Shown: piece after piece, positions 23,918 to 29,561 of the stretch
Layout of the letters: every line of letters begins with the position of its first letter
How positions within the stretch are numbered: the stretch's first letter is position 1
NCBI GenBank assembly: GCA_964566075.1
Contig: CAZMHJ010000009.1
Coordinates: 1-29,927, forward strand
DNA length: 29,927 nucleotides
Source of the DNA: CAZMHJ01 sp964566075
Lineage (GTDB): Bacteria; Patescibacteriota; Saccharimonadia; Saccharimonadales; CAIOMD01
Direction: 5' to 3'
Notes under the pieces: generated by a model
Told to the model about the DNA's origin: nothing
Seen by the model: the letters and a program-made list of their open reading frames with translations, nothing else
The model's database searches: none
Made by a program: the position numbers and the translations under genes

Positions 23918-24331
23918 ATGCTCGTAATTCGTATGCAACGCACCGGCCGTAAAGGTCACGCACAATACCGTGTCGTGGTTCAGGACAGCCGAGTTACGCC
24001 TACAAGTGGCCGTGTTGTCGCTGGGCTTGGCAGCTATAATCCACACACCAAAGCTGTTGTTTTAGACACAGAAAAAGCAAACTACTATTTAAGTAATGGT
24101 GCACAACCATCAGACCGTGTTGCGCTACTATTCAAAAAAGAAGGTATTGCTCTACCTAGTTGGGTAGCTATCTCTGAGCAAAAGCAAAAGACTGTTAAAA
24201 ACTCAGACAAGCTTCGCAAGAATCGCCCGGCTGAAGAAGTCGCCGCCGCTGAAGCAGAAGCACCAGTAGAGGAACCTGTAGCTGAAGAAACTCCGGTAGA
24301 AGCAAGCGAAGAAGTCGCTGCTGAAGCCTAA
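23918..24331 (+). CDS. rpsP: Ribosomal protein bS16 with acidic C-terminal extension
   Basis: A 137-residue protein; the bS16 core is the first about 85 residues (LVIRMQRTGRKGHAQYRVVVQDSRV, GLGSYNPHTK, NYYLSNGAQPSDRVALLFKK). The remaining about 50 residues are Lys-rich, then Ala/Glu-rich (EEVAAAEAEAPVEEPVAEETP). Typical bS16 is about 80-90 residues, so the tail is an extension and probably disordered. It has its own promoter and terminator, separating it from khpA even though they neighbour each other in the conserved rpsP-khpA-rimM-trmD order. Confidence 0.95.
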   Translation: MLVIRMQRTGRKGHAQYRVVVQDSRVTPTSGRVVAGLGSYNPHTKAVVLDTEKANYYLSNGAQPSDRVALLFKKEGIALPSWVAISEQKQKTVKNSDKLRKNRPAEEVAAAEAEAPVEEPVAEETPVEASEEVAAEA

Positions 24332-24350
24332 ACAGATATAAAATCTTTGT

Positions 24351-24382
24351 AAAAGCTCGAGTAGAAATGCTCGAGCTTTTTT
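24351..24382 (+). terminator. Terminator after rpsP
   Basis: AAAAGCTCGAG (24351-24361) pairs perfectly with CTCGAGCTTTT (24370-24380), loop 8 bases, followed directly by further T residues. The khpA -10 box TATACT follows within ten bases. Confidence 0.95.
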
Positions 24383-24386
24383 GTTG

Positions 24387-24392
24387 TATACT
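24387..24392 (+). promoter_or_regulatory. -10 box of khpA
   Basis: TATACT lies immediately after the rpsP terminator and 35 bases before ATG 24428. The transcript has a leader with the strong Shine-Dalgarno AGGAGG. No clear -35 was seen. Confidence 0.55.
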
Positions 24393-24427
24393 AAAAGCAC
24401 ACTATCAGGTAATCAGGAGGAGTCAGA

Positions 24428-24820
24428 ATGTCTACAAGCAGTATAGATGTACAGTTTGTCGAATTTATCGTCAAATCACTGGTGGGAAACCCAGATGCAG
24501 TACAAATTGATCGTCGTGTCGATGAGAAAGGTGTATTACTAGAGTTAACTGTTGATCCAGAAGACCTAGGCCGTGTTATTGGTAAGCGTGGTGCAACCGC
24601 ACAGAGTATTCGTAGCTTGTTGCGTGCACTCGGTACCAAGAACGACGCTCGTTATAATCTAAAGATTGTCGATAACGGTGTTGGTAGTAGTAGTCGTAGT
24701 AGCGATGATGACGCTGATGATGCTACAGAAGAATCTAGCAAAGAAAGCAAATCAAGCCACAGCAGTGTTGTAAGTAAGACTCGCCAAGAGCTTGAAGAGT
24801 TAGACGACCTAGACGTATAA
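24428..24820 (+). CDS. khpA: KH-domain RNA-binding protein KhpA
   Basis: A 130-residue protein. The KH domain covers about residues 1-80: VQFVEFIVKSLVGNPDAVQ, LELTVDPEDLGRVIGKRGATAQSIRSLLRAL, with the GKRG loop that contacts RNA. KhpA usually works with KhpB as a small-RNA chaperone and in cell elongation. The last about 50 residues are Ser/Asp/Glu-rich (SSSRSSDDDADD, EELDDLDV) and are an extra low-complexity tail. The strong Shine-Dalgarno AGGAGG precedes the ATG. Confidence 0.95.
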   Translation: MSTSSIDVQFVEFIVKSLVGNPDAVQIDRRVDEKGVLLELTVDPEDLGRVIGKRGATAQSIRSLLRALGTKNDARYNLKIVDNGVGSSSRSSDDDADDATEESSKESKSSHSSVVSKTRQELEELDDLDV

Positions 24821-24834
24821 TCAAATTAAGTCGG

Positions 24835-24913
24835 TTTACGGCTTGTCTAAAACCTTAAATCCCAAAAACAACAACAGAAAAGCTCGTGCGAGCCATCGCA
24901 AGATGGGAGCTTT
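24835..24913 (+). ncRNA. Structured 3' region after khpA
   Basis: A GGTTT/AAACC-type hairpin near 24839-24854 is followed by AAAGCTC (24879-24885) pairing with GAGCTTT (24907-24913). Inside that stem a perfect CCATC/GATGG hairpin carries a GCAA (GNRA) tetraloop (24893-24906). A terminator follows 10 bases on. It may be a khpA 3' UTR or a separate small RNA; no own promoter was seen. Confidence 0.45.
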
Positions 24914-24922
24914 ATGTGACAG

Positions 24923-24950
24923 AAAGACCTCTGGTAACAGGGGTCTTTTT
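24923..24950 (+). terminator. Terminator of the khpA unit
   Basis: AAAGACCTCTG (24923-24933) pairs with CAGGGGTCTTT (24938-24948) with one wobble and a GTAA loop, followed by T residues and GCTTG. Confidence 0.95.
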
Positions 24951-25067
24951 GCTTGTTTCATAGCCGCTGCTAGAACTGACTAAAGGCTAAATCAAATCTA
25001 GTAGCGGGGCGAGCCCGCCGTAGTAGTGACTCGAGTACGGTTGCACTCAAGAACTTAGAGGCTCGCC

Positions 25068-25388
25068 TTAGACGAGTGATGTTGGACCTGGCGTATGGGC
25101 GGTTGTGGCTGCCCCCGCCATTCTTACTCGGTAGCCGGCAACCCGTTGGCGAACTGCACTGCACGTTTCGTTGTGTGGCAGCACCTCTTCGATGGCCGTG
25201 ATAACGACCATAGCGGTTCGCGATGAGATGTCGATATCGACAATCGGCTCTATGCTGCCACTACCGTTGCGTTGGCCTGAAAGCCACGAGAAGAGCCAGA
25301 ATGCGCGATTGCGCTCGTGCTCTGTTACGAATCGATAGGCAACCAGTTTGTCACGAACCTTGGCAAACAGCTCGGTGGGCATGTCCAT
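25068..25388 (-). CDS. GC-rich orphan hypothetical protein
   Basis: I do not recognise it. The 106-residue product starts MDMPTELFAKVRDKLVAYRFVTEHERNRAFWLFSWLSG and contains IEPIVDIDISSRTAMVVITAIEEVLPHNETCSAVRQRV, compatible with a small alpha/beta protein without membrane helices. ATG 25388 is preceded by GGAG 6 bases upstream; longer in-frame extension to 25493 would run over the trmD promoter. GC is about 65% in bases 25081-25140, far above khpA and trmD. It interrupts the usual khpA-rimM-trmD order. The GC hairpin GCGGG/CCCGC (near 25013-25027) and an inverted GGCGAGCC/GGCTCGCC pair lie beyond its 3' end. Confidence 0.65.
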   Translation of the reverse strand: MDMPTELFAKVRDKLVAYRFVTEHERNRAFWLFSWLSGQRNGSGSIEPIVDIDISSRTAMVVITAIEEVLPHNETCSAVRQRVAGYRVRMAGAATTAHTPGPTSLV

Positions 25389-25467
25389 GCTGACTCCATT
25401 GGCAGTTGTGTGTTCACTCGGCAGTAAACAATTACAGCAACTAATGGCAAAATAGTCAATACCCAGG

Positions 25468-25473
25468 TATACT
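25468..25473 (+). promoter_or_regulatory. -10 box of trmD, leaderless type
   Basis: TATACT (preceded by AGG) lies 8 bases before ATG 25482, with no Shine-Dalgarno. It lies upstream of the divergent GC-rich gene's start, so the two transcripts diverge. Confidence 0.7.
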
Positions 25474-25481
25474 ATTAACAG

Positions 25482-26123
25482 ATGAAAATACAAGTAATTA
25501 CTCTATTTCCTGAGATGCTGACAGGCGTATTCGGCAACAGCATGCTGTGGAAAGCTCAAGATAAAGCACTCGTTCAACTCGAAACGGTCGATTTACGGCA
25601 ATTTGGGCTAGGACCGCGCAAAACAGTTGATGATACTCCGTACGGTGGGGGGGACGGTATGCTCCTAAAACCAGAGCCATTATTTGCTGCAGTAGAGTAC
25701 TGCAAGCAAAGTTCCCCCGATGCGAACGTTTTACTAATGACCCCAAGGGGATATGACTATAGTCAAAAAGATGCCGAACGGCTAGCAGGCGAACAACGTG
25801 ATGTGATTATTATTTGTGGTCGATACGAAGGATATGACGAGCGTATAACAAGTATTGTTGACGAACAGGTGTGTATTGGCCATTACGTACTAACAGGCGG
25901 CGAGATAGCCGCTATGGCTGTTGTAGACAGCATAGTTCGCTTAATACCCGGTGTACTTGGTGGAGAAAAAAGTGCCGAAATAGAAAGCTTTAGTGACGGC
26001 GAAAACAGGGAATACCCACAATACACTCGGCCAGAGGAATTCAGGGGTATGAAGGTGCCTGATGTGCTACTTAGTGGGCACCATGCCGAAATAGAAAAAT
26101 GGCGCCAAAGCCAAGCAAAGTAG
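25482..26123 (+). CDS. trmD: tRNA (guanine-N1)-methyltransferase TrmD
   Basis: A 213-residue SPOUT-class enzyme that methylates G37 of tRNAs and prevents frameshifting. The N-terminal block MKIQVITLFPEML, then DDTPYGGGDGMLLKPEPLF, the knot region VIIICGRYEGYDERI and LTGGEIAAMAVVDSIVRLIPGVLG are all present. It ends soon after the knot and the PQYTRPEEFRGMKVPDVLLSGHHAEIEKWR motif, so it is about 20-40 residues shorter than E. coli TrmD and lacks most of the last C-terminal helices. RimM, often its neighbour, is not in the window. Confidence 0.96.
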   Translation: MKIQVITLFPEMLTGVFGNSMLWKAQDKALVQLETVDLRQFGLGPRKTVDDTPYGGGDGMLLKPEPLFAAVEYCKQSSPDANVLLMTPRGYDYSQKDAERLAGEQRDVIIICGRYEGYDERITSIVDEQVCIGHYVLTGGEIAAMAVVDSIVRLIPGVLGGEKSAEIESFSDGENREYPQYTRPEEFRGMKVPDVLLSGHHAEIEKWRQSQAK

Positions 26124-26134
26124 CTAAAATTTGT

Positions 26135-26140
26135 TATACT
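26135..26140 (+). promoter_or_regulatory. -10 box of sodN-sodX
   Basis: TATACT is 22 bases before ATG 26163. A GGGGGT Shine-Dalgarno (26152-26157) intervenes, so this is a normal leadered mRNA. Confidence 0.6.
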
Positions 26141-26162
26141 ACCTCTATTAATGGGGGTAGCT

Positions 26163-26564
26163 ATGAAACTTCGATTTATTAAGCCGGTATATGCGCATTG
26201 TGATTTACCGTGTGGTATTTATGAGACCGATAGCGTAACTAATGCGGCGGCAACCTGTTTACGTATGATTGAAAAAATAGAGCAACTTGGTGATTTAGGT
26301 GAAGCAGAACATCACAATAATTTTGTGCGTGCAGTACAGATTAAAGAAGAGCATGCTCAAAAAGTGAAAGATCAACTATATGTACTGTGGAGTGATTACT
26401 TTAAACCAGAGCATCTTGAGAAGTTTCCGGACTTACATACAACATTTTGGATGGCGATTAAGCAAGCCAGCAAGGTTAAACAAACAGTTAGCCGTGAGGC
26501 GTGCGAGGATTTAGTTAGCCAGGTGGCGCACATTGCCGAACTTTTTGCGCAATCTAAAGTATAA
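26163..26564 (+). CDS. sodN: Nickel superoxide dismutase
   Basis: A 133-residue Ni-SOD precursor, which converts superoxide to oxygen and hydrogen peroxide. Eleven leader residues (MKLRFIKPVYA) precede the invariant mature start HCDLPCGIY, the nickel hook: His1, Cys2 and Cys6 supply the ligands, with Asp3, Pro5 and Tyr9 conserved. The remaining part, ATCLRMIEKIEQL...LWSDYFKPEHLEKFPDLHTTFWMAIKQASKVKQTV, is the usual four-helix bundle. ATG 26163 is chosen because GGGGGT sits 5 bases upstream; an in-frame GTG lies at 26154 within it. The short leader would be removed by the protease encoded 3 bases later. Confidence 0.97.
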   Translation: MKLRFIKPVYAHCDLPCGIYETDSVTNAAATCLRMIEKIEQLGDLGEAEHHNNFVRAVQIKEEHAQKVKDQLYVLWSDYFKPEHLEKFPDLHTTFWMAIKQASKVKQTVSREACEDLVSQVAHIAELFAQSKV

Positions 26565-26566
26565 GA

Positions 26567-26860
26567 ATGCTGGTACGACGTGTTAGTGGTAATAGCATGT
26601 TGCCGACATTATTTGCGGGTGATATTGTGGTTAGCTTAAACGTTAAGCCAAAAGCAGGTGATATTGTTATTGTAAGTGTAGGGGGTAGGGAAGTAATAAA
26701 GCGGGTACAAAACATATCCCCCACTGCCCTTTTTTTAGTTGGTGACAACTTGGCTGAAAGTACCGATAGTCGTAGCTATGGCGATATCCCGATAACTTCC
26801 CTACTTGGTGTTGTAAAAATAACTTTAAAGAAAAAAAGGCCCAAAAAATTCATTTCTTGA
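26567..26860 (+). CDS. sodX: SodX-type S26 maturation protease
   Basis: A 97-residue protein of the signal peptidase S26 family, with the catalytic Ser in SGNSMLPTLFAGDIV (about residue 8) and Lys in GREVIKRV (about residue 45). The box VGDNLAESTDSRSYG is also typical. It has no membrane anchor, as in other nickel-type SOD maturation proteases, which cut the SodN leader so His becomes the N-terminus. It begins 2 bases after sodN and is probably translationally coupled to it. A Lys-rich end KKKRPKK closes the protein. Confidence 0.93.
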   Translation: MLVRRVSGNSMLPTLFAGDIVVSLNVKPKAGDIVIVSVGGREVIKRVQNISPTALFLVGDNLAESTDSRSYGDIPITSLLGVVKITLKKKRPKKFIS

Positions 26861-26891
26861 TGTTTTGCTGGTGTGTTTAGGAGGGTATACC

Positions 26892-26921
26892 TTGCCTTAA
26901 TACCCTGTTACACGTTATAAT
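26892..26921 (+). promoter_or_regulatory. Promoter of tRNA-Gln
   Basis: TTGCCT (26892-26897) and a perfect TATAAT (26916-26921) are 18 bases apart, 22 bases before the tRNA. A GGGTAT/ATACCC hairpin (26883-26905) overlaps and may terminate sodX. Confidence 0.7.
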
Positions 26922-26931
26922 TTGGCGGTTC

Positions 26932-28581
26932 TCATAACGTTATTGGGGATTGGCCAAGTGGTAAGGCAACGGGTTCTGGTCCCGTCATTCGGGGGTTCGA
27001 ATCCCTCATCCCCAGCCATAGAGAACGAAGAGCTTCAGTAAGCTCACCACGACCCCTATTATTGGGGTCGTTTTCATTGAGTTCGAATTTCTTCACGAGT
27101 TCTTTGTGAATTTTCACCTTATCTGCAATAGCTACAGCTAGTTCAGATAGCTCTACTTCTAACGCAGGACCATTAATGCTTAAGTTCGAAAATAGCCGAG
27201 TGAGTATGATCCGCTTTTGCTCTGGTGAACGGTCAGCGAATACGGCTGAAGCCTTCTGTGAAAGATCCAGCATTTTCATACCGTGTTCAAATTGCCGGTT
27301 CGCAAAGTCATCTACATTATCCAACGATTCCTTTGTATCTCCCTCATTTTGAATTAGTTCTTTATATCGTTTGTCATACGATTCAGAAGTTATGCGTTCA
27401 GCAAGACGATCTTCGTATAGAATATCTTTCTTGCGAGTAATTGTATCCAATTGTGTTCGCAGTTGCTCAGTACTTGCGTGATGTAGGTGCATTGTCGTTT
27501 CGTGCCGTGCTTTCAATGCATTACGAACCCAATCCATAATTGCCGGTGACGGACATACGAGTAGATCAAACATATCGAGTAACTCTTTCTCGATATTATC
27601 TTGCCTAATCCACTTTTGTTTAGGGCAACCGTTGTACTTGCTATGACTATTACAGTGACCGTACCAGAAGCCTTTATGTTGCTCCCAAGTAATCATTCCG
27701 TCACAGTTTATGCACGTAAATAATCCTTTGTAGTCTGGATTATGTTTATTGTATTTAGGCGGATTTTTTCTCTGCATTTTTAGTTGTACGGCTTCGAACA
27801 TTTCCTTAGTAATTAAGTGTTGCTGTAAACCATTCGGATAATCAATTTCACACCAACGATTAATGCCGATGTAGAAGGGGTTCTTTAAAACCTTCTGAAC
27901 GTGGCTACGTGATAGTGGTTTACCAAACTTTGTTTTTAAGCCGAGTTTAGCCATATCATTTGCAAGCTTTTCAATAGAGTTACTTGGCTCAAGATATTTC
28001 TCAAACATCTTTCTAACGAAAGGTGCAGTATCGGGATCAATAACGTGCGTACGCTTTCCTGTATCGCCCACTGTTTTATAGCCTAATGGTGCTTTGCCCG
28101 GAAGCCAGCCTTCTTCAAGTTTTTGCTTTGTTCCTTTTGCAACTTCCTCACGCAAGTTATCCGTATATTTTTTAGCAACCGCTAAATGTATAGTCCACAT
28201 AAACTTAACATCTGAAGTGGCGTTCTTGTGGATCTCTGAGTGTTCTTTGACTAAGTGCAGTCTTCGCTCATCATCACGCTCTAACCAATCATCAATCGAA
28301 ACAGCGTCACGTAAGTTACGTGTAAGTCGGTCAGTCTTTTCAACGATTAAATGATGGGCTTTCCCGTCATCCAAGTACTTCAATAATTCGTGGAATGTTT
28401 TACGTTCCGTTTGCTTTGAAGCAGTTTCGGCAATTTTAAAAACCTTAATGATTTTTAAATGCTTGTTGCTTGAATATTCTTTAAGTAGCTTTTCCTGTGC
28501 ATTAAGTGAATAGCCTTCTTCTTCCTGAGCTTTACTAGAAACTCTGGCTAAGATTACGGCGTTGTTCGTTGTGTTCTTCAT
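26932..28581 (-). CDS. Large serine recombinase (integrase)
   Basis: A 549-residue site-specific recombinase. Residues 1-150 are the resolvase domain: ILARVSSKAQ with the nucleophile Ser15, and VEKTDRLTRNLRDA with catalytic Arg. The recombinase domain follows (about 165-265, PLGYKTVG and VQKVLKNPFYIG). A zinc ribbon lies at about 288-320 (CINCDG, HCNSH, CPKQ). A coiled coil comes at about 365-440. The last about 29 codons are the antisense of tRNA-Gln (bases 27018-26944) plus four more, so the C-terminus GMRDSNPRMTGPEPVALPLG is supplied by the tRNA. The Shine-Dalgarno AAAGGAG (28592-28598) is 10 bases before the ATG and lies in an inverted repeat. Confidence 0.93.
   Translation of the reverse strand: MKNTTNNAVILARVSSKAQEEEGYSLNAQEKLLKEYSSNKHLKIIKVFKIAETASKQTERKTFHELLKYLDDGKAHHLIVEKTDRLTRNLRDAVSIDDWLERDDERRLHLVKEHSEIHKNATSDVKFMWTIHLAVAKKYTDNLREEVAKGTKQKLEEGWLPGKAPLGYKTVGDTGKRTHVIDPDTAPFVRKMFEKYLEPSNSIEKLANDMAKLGLKTKFGKPLSRSHVQKVLKNPFYIGINRWCEIDYPNGLQQHLITKEMFEAVQLKMQRKNPPKYNKHNPDYKGLFTCINCDGMITWEQHKGFWYGHCNSHSKYNGCPKQKWIRQDNIEKELLDMFDLLVCPSPAIMDWVRNALKARHETTMHLHHASTEQLRTQLDTITRKKDILYEDRLAERITSESYDKRYKELIQNEGDTKESLDNVDDFANRQFEHGMKMLDLSQKASAVFADRSPEQKRIILTRLFSNLSINGPALEVELSELAVAIADKVKIHKELVKKFELNENDPNNRGRGELTEALRSLWLGMRDSNPRMTGPEPVALPLGQSPITL
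26944..27018 (+). tRNA. tRNA-Gln (anticodon CTG), CCA encoded; probable integration site
   Basis: The acceptor is TGGGGAT / ATCCCCA (26944-26950 with 27008-27014). The anticodon stem ACGGG/CCCGT encloses loop TTCTGGT, anticodon CTG (26976-26978). The T arm is GGGGG-TTCGAAT-CCCTC by position; discriminator G and encoded CCA (27016-27018) follow. The 3' end abuts the serine recombinase element, and the recombinase frame runs through it on the other strand. Confidence 0.97.
27049..27074 (+). terminator. Terminator of tRNA-Gln
   Basis: ACGACCCC (27049-27056) pairs perfectly with GGGGTCGT (27064-27071), followed by TTTTC. It lies inside the antisense recombinase frame, showing that the element carries a terminator for the tRNA it joined. 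Confidence 0.9.
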
Positions 28582-28583
28582 AG

Positions 28584-28705
28584 TTTGATTTCTCCTTTGG
28601 ACTTAAAAGAGGCAGCCCGCTGGACACAAACCGATAAAGATTTGTACGGACTGCCTCATCAAAGGCAAATCAAATTTTGCGTACTTTATCGGTAAATTGT
28701 GTCCA
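28584..28705 (-). promoter_or_regulatory. Interlocked inverted repeats: candidate RNA switch or att site
   Basis: Three pairs of arms interlock. Pair C: a 19-base arm (28621-28639, TGGACACAA then ACCGATAAAG) matches 28684-28705 except for a 3-base bulge. Pair B: GAGGCAGCCCG (28609-28619) with CGGACTGCCTC (28647-28657), 11 bp with one wobble, and TTTT follows on the minus strand, as in a terminator. Pair A: 28584-28599, containing the recombinase Shine-Dalgarno, with 28660-28674. C excludes A and B. This is the arrangement of an attenuator, but it could be the recombinase's DNA site. Confidence 0.55.
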
Positions 28706-28719
28706 CTCTTATTTTAACA

Positions 28720-29016
28720 TTATAGGTCTTCAAAATACAGTGCTTGATAGAGGTCAACGAGACCATCTCCAATGCTCATTACTTGTTCAATAGGTATCTC
28801 AATACCTAGATCTTTATCTAAGATAATCTTTAAAGATTTATAGTCATACTTATGCGGATTATCTTTACTATTAATATCTCTATTAGAAGCAATCTTTATA
28901 CGATTATCTTTACGTGTAGGGATATCTCTATATATAGGTCTGTTTAAATAAAGGTCATTATCACGATCTTTATTATCTAGATCTTTATTCTTAGGATACT
29001 TATATGGATTATCCAT
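28720..29016 (-). CDS. Small Asp/Lys/Asn-rich element protein
   Basis: No family recognised. The 98-residue product has a low-complexity first half (KNKDLDNKDRDNDLYLNRPIYRDI...RKDNRIK, RDINSKDN), with repeats of (K/R)D-x-x, then an ordered-looking end (SLKIILDKDLGIEIPIEQVMSIGDGLVDLYQAL). The DNA has many near repeats of ATCTTTA/ATATCTCT on the plus strand, so simple-sequence expansion may have shaped it. It starts 2 bases after the neighbouring gene stops; AGGA lies about 11 bases upstream of ATG 29016. Its place is the cargo of the recombinase element. Confidence 0.65.
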   Translation of the reverse strand: MDNPYKYPKNKDLDNKDRDNDLYLNRPIYRDIPTRKDNRIKIASNRDINSKDNPHKYDYKSLKIILDKDLGIEIPIEQVMSIGDGLVDLYQALYFEDL

Positions 29017-29018
29017 AT

Positions 29019-29381
29019 TTAAAGATCCTGCTTATCAAGCTTTTCAAAAGCTTCATCCAAACCTTTACTTAAAGCTTCAGGTGTAAGCATATCGTCAGTT
29101 ATTTCTTCTGGGGGATTACCCTCATAATAGATAACTGCTTCAATGCATTTCTTCTCTATCTTTTGCCACAATGGGAGTGCCTTGTTGAATTCAGGAATTA
29201 ACTTCCAGCCATTCCCGATCTTTATAGCCTGTTGTTGTACCCACCATCCACTTTCATTCTTATCGGATCTTCGTGCTGTCCATCCGAACATATACATACC
29301 TAGGTCAAGTATTGAGACCTTTAAACGATAGCCATTATTAATATCGCCAAGAACCTCAACCTCGACATCAAAATCATTCAT
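29019..29381 (-). CDS. Hypothetical cytoplasmic protein of the element
   Basis: Unrecognised, 120 residues, acidic. The first half has regular strands (DFDVEVEVLGDINNGYRLKVSILDLGMYMFGWTARRSD, GWWVQQQAIKIGNGWKLIPEF), with many Trp and Gly, suggesting a small beta-rich domain. The second half is helical and charged (LPLWQKIEKKCIEAVIYYE, LSKGLDEAFEKLDKQDL). No membrane segment. AAAGG lies about 6 bases before ATG 29381. It is the start of a two-gene unit with the small gene at 28720, with a terminator for the upstream gene before it. Confidence 0.75.
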   Translation of the reverse strand: MNDFDVEVEVLGDINNGYRLKVSILDLGMYMFGWTARRSDKNESGWWVQQQAIKIGNGWKLIPEFNKALPLWQKIEKKCIEAVIYYEGNPPEEITDDMLTPEALSKGLDEAFEKLDKQDL

Positions 29382-29410
29382 TTTGAGCCTTTCTTTAGAT
29401 TGTTGCTTTG

Positions 29411-29424
29411 GCTAACCGGTTAGC
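29411..29424. promoter_or_regulatory. Perfect 14-bp palindrome
   Basis: GCTAACCGGTTAGC is fully self-complementary, between the terminator at 29443-29460 and ATG 29381. Its size and place suit a dimeric repressor operator for the two-gene unit below; no protein is identified. Confidence 0.5.
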
Positions 29425-29436
29425 TATATACACATT

Positions 29437-29460
29437 AAAAAAACTGCCTACGAGGGCAGT
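29437..29460 (-). terminator. Terminator on the minus strand
   Basis: ACTGCC (29443-29448) pairs with GGCAGT (29455-29460), loop 6 bases, and on the minus strand seven T residues follow (29443-29437). It ends the transcript of the rightmost gene. Confidence 0.9.
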
Positions 29461-29561
29461 CTTGGCTATTTGTTCACTTTTGGTATCTGTTATTTGTAAA
29501 GAACCGTAAAGAACTACTTACACAACCCGAACCGTACTATTCTTGGCTGAAAGAAATTCAG

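Noticed and set aside
25389..25493. Longer N-terminus of the GC-rich gene up to 25493
   Set aside because: It would overlap the trmD -10 box and start, is AT-rich unlike the rest, and a Shine-Dalgarno supports ATG 25388.
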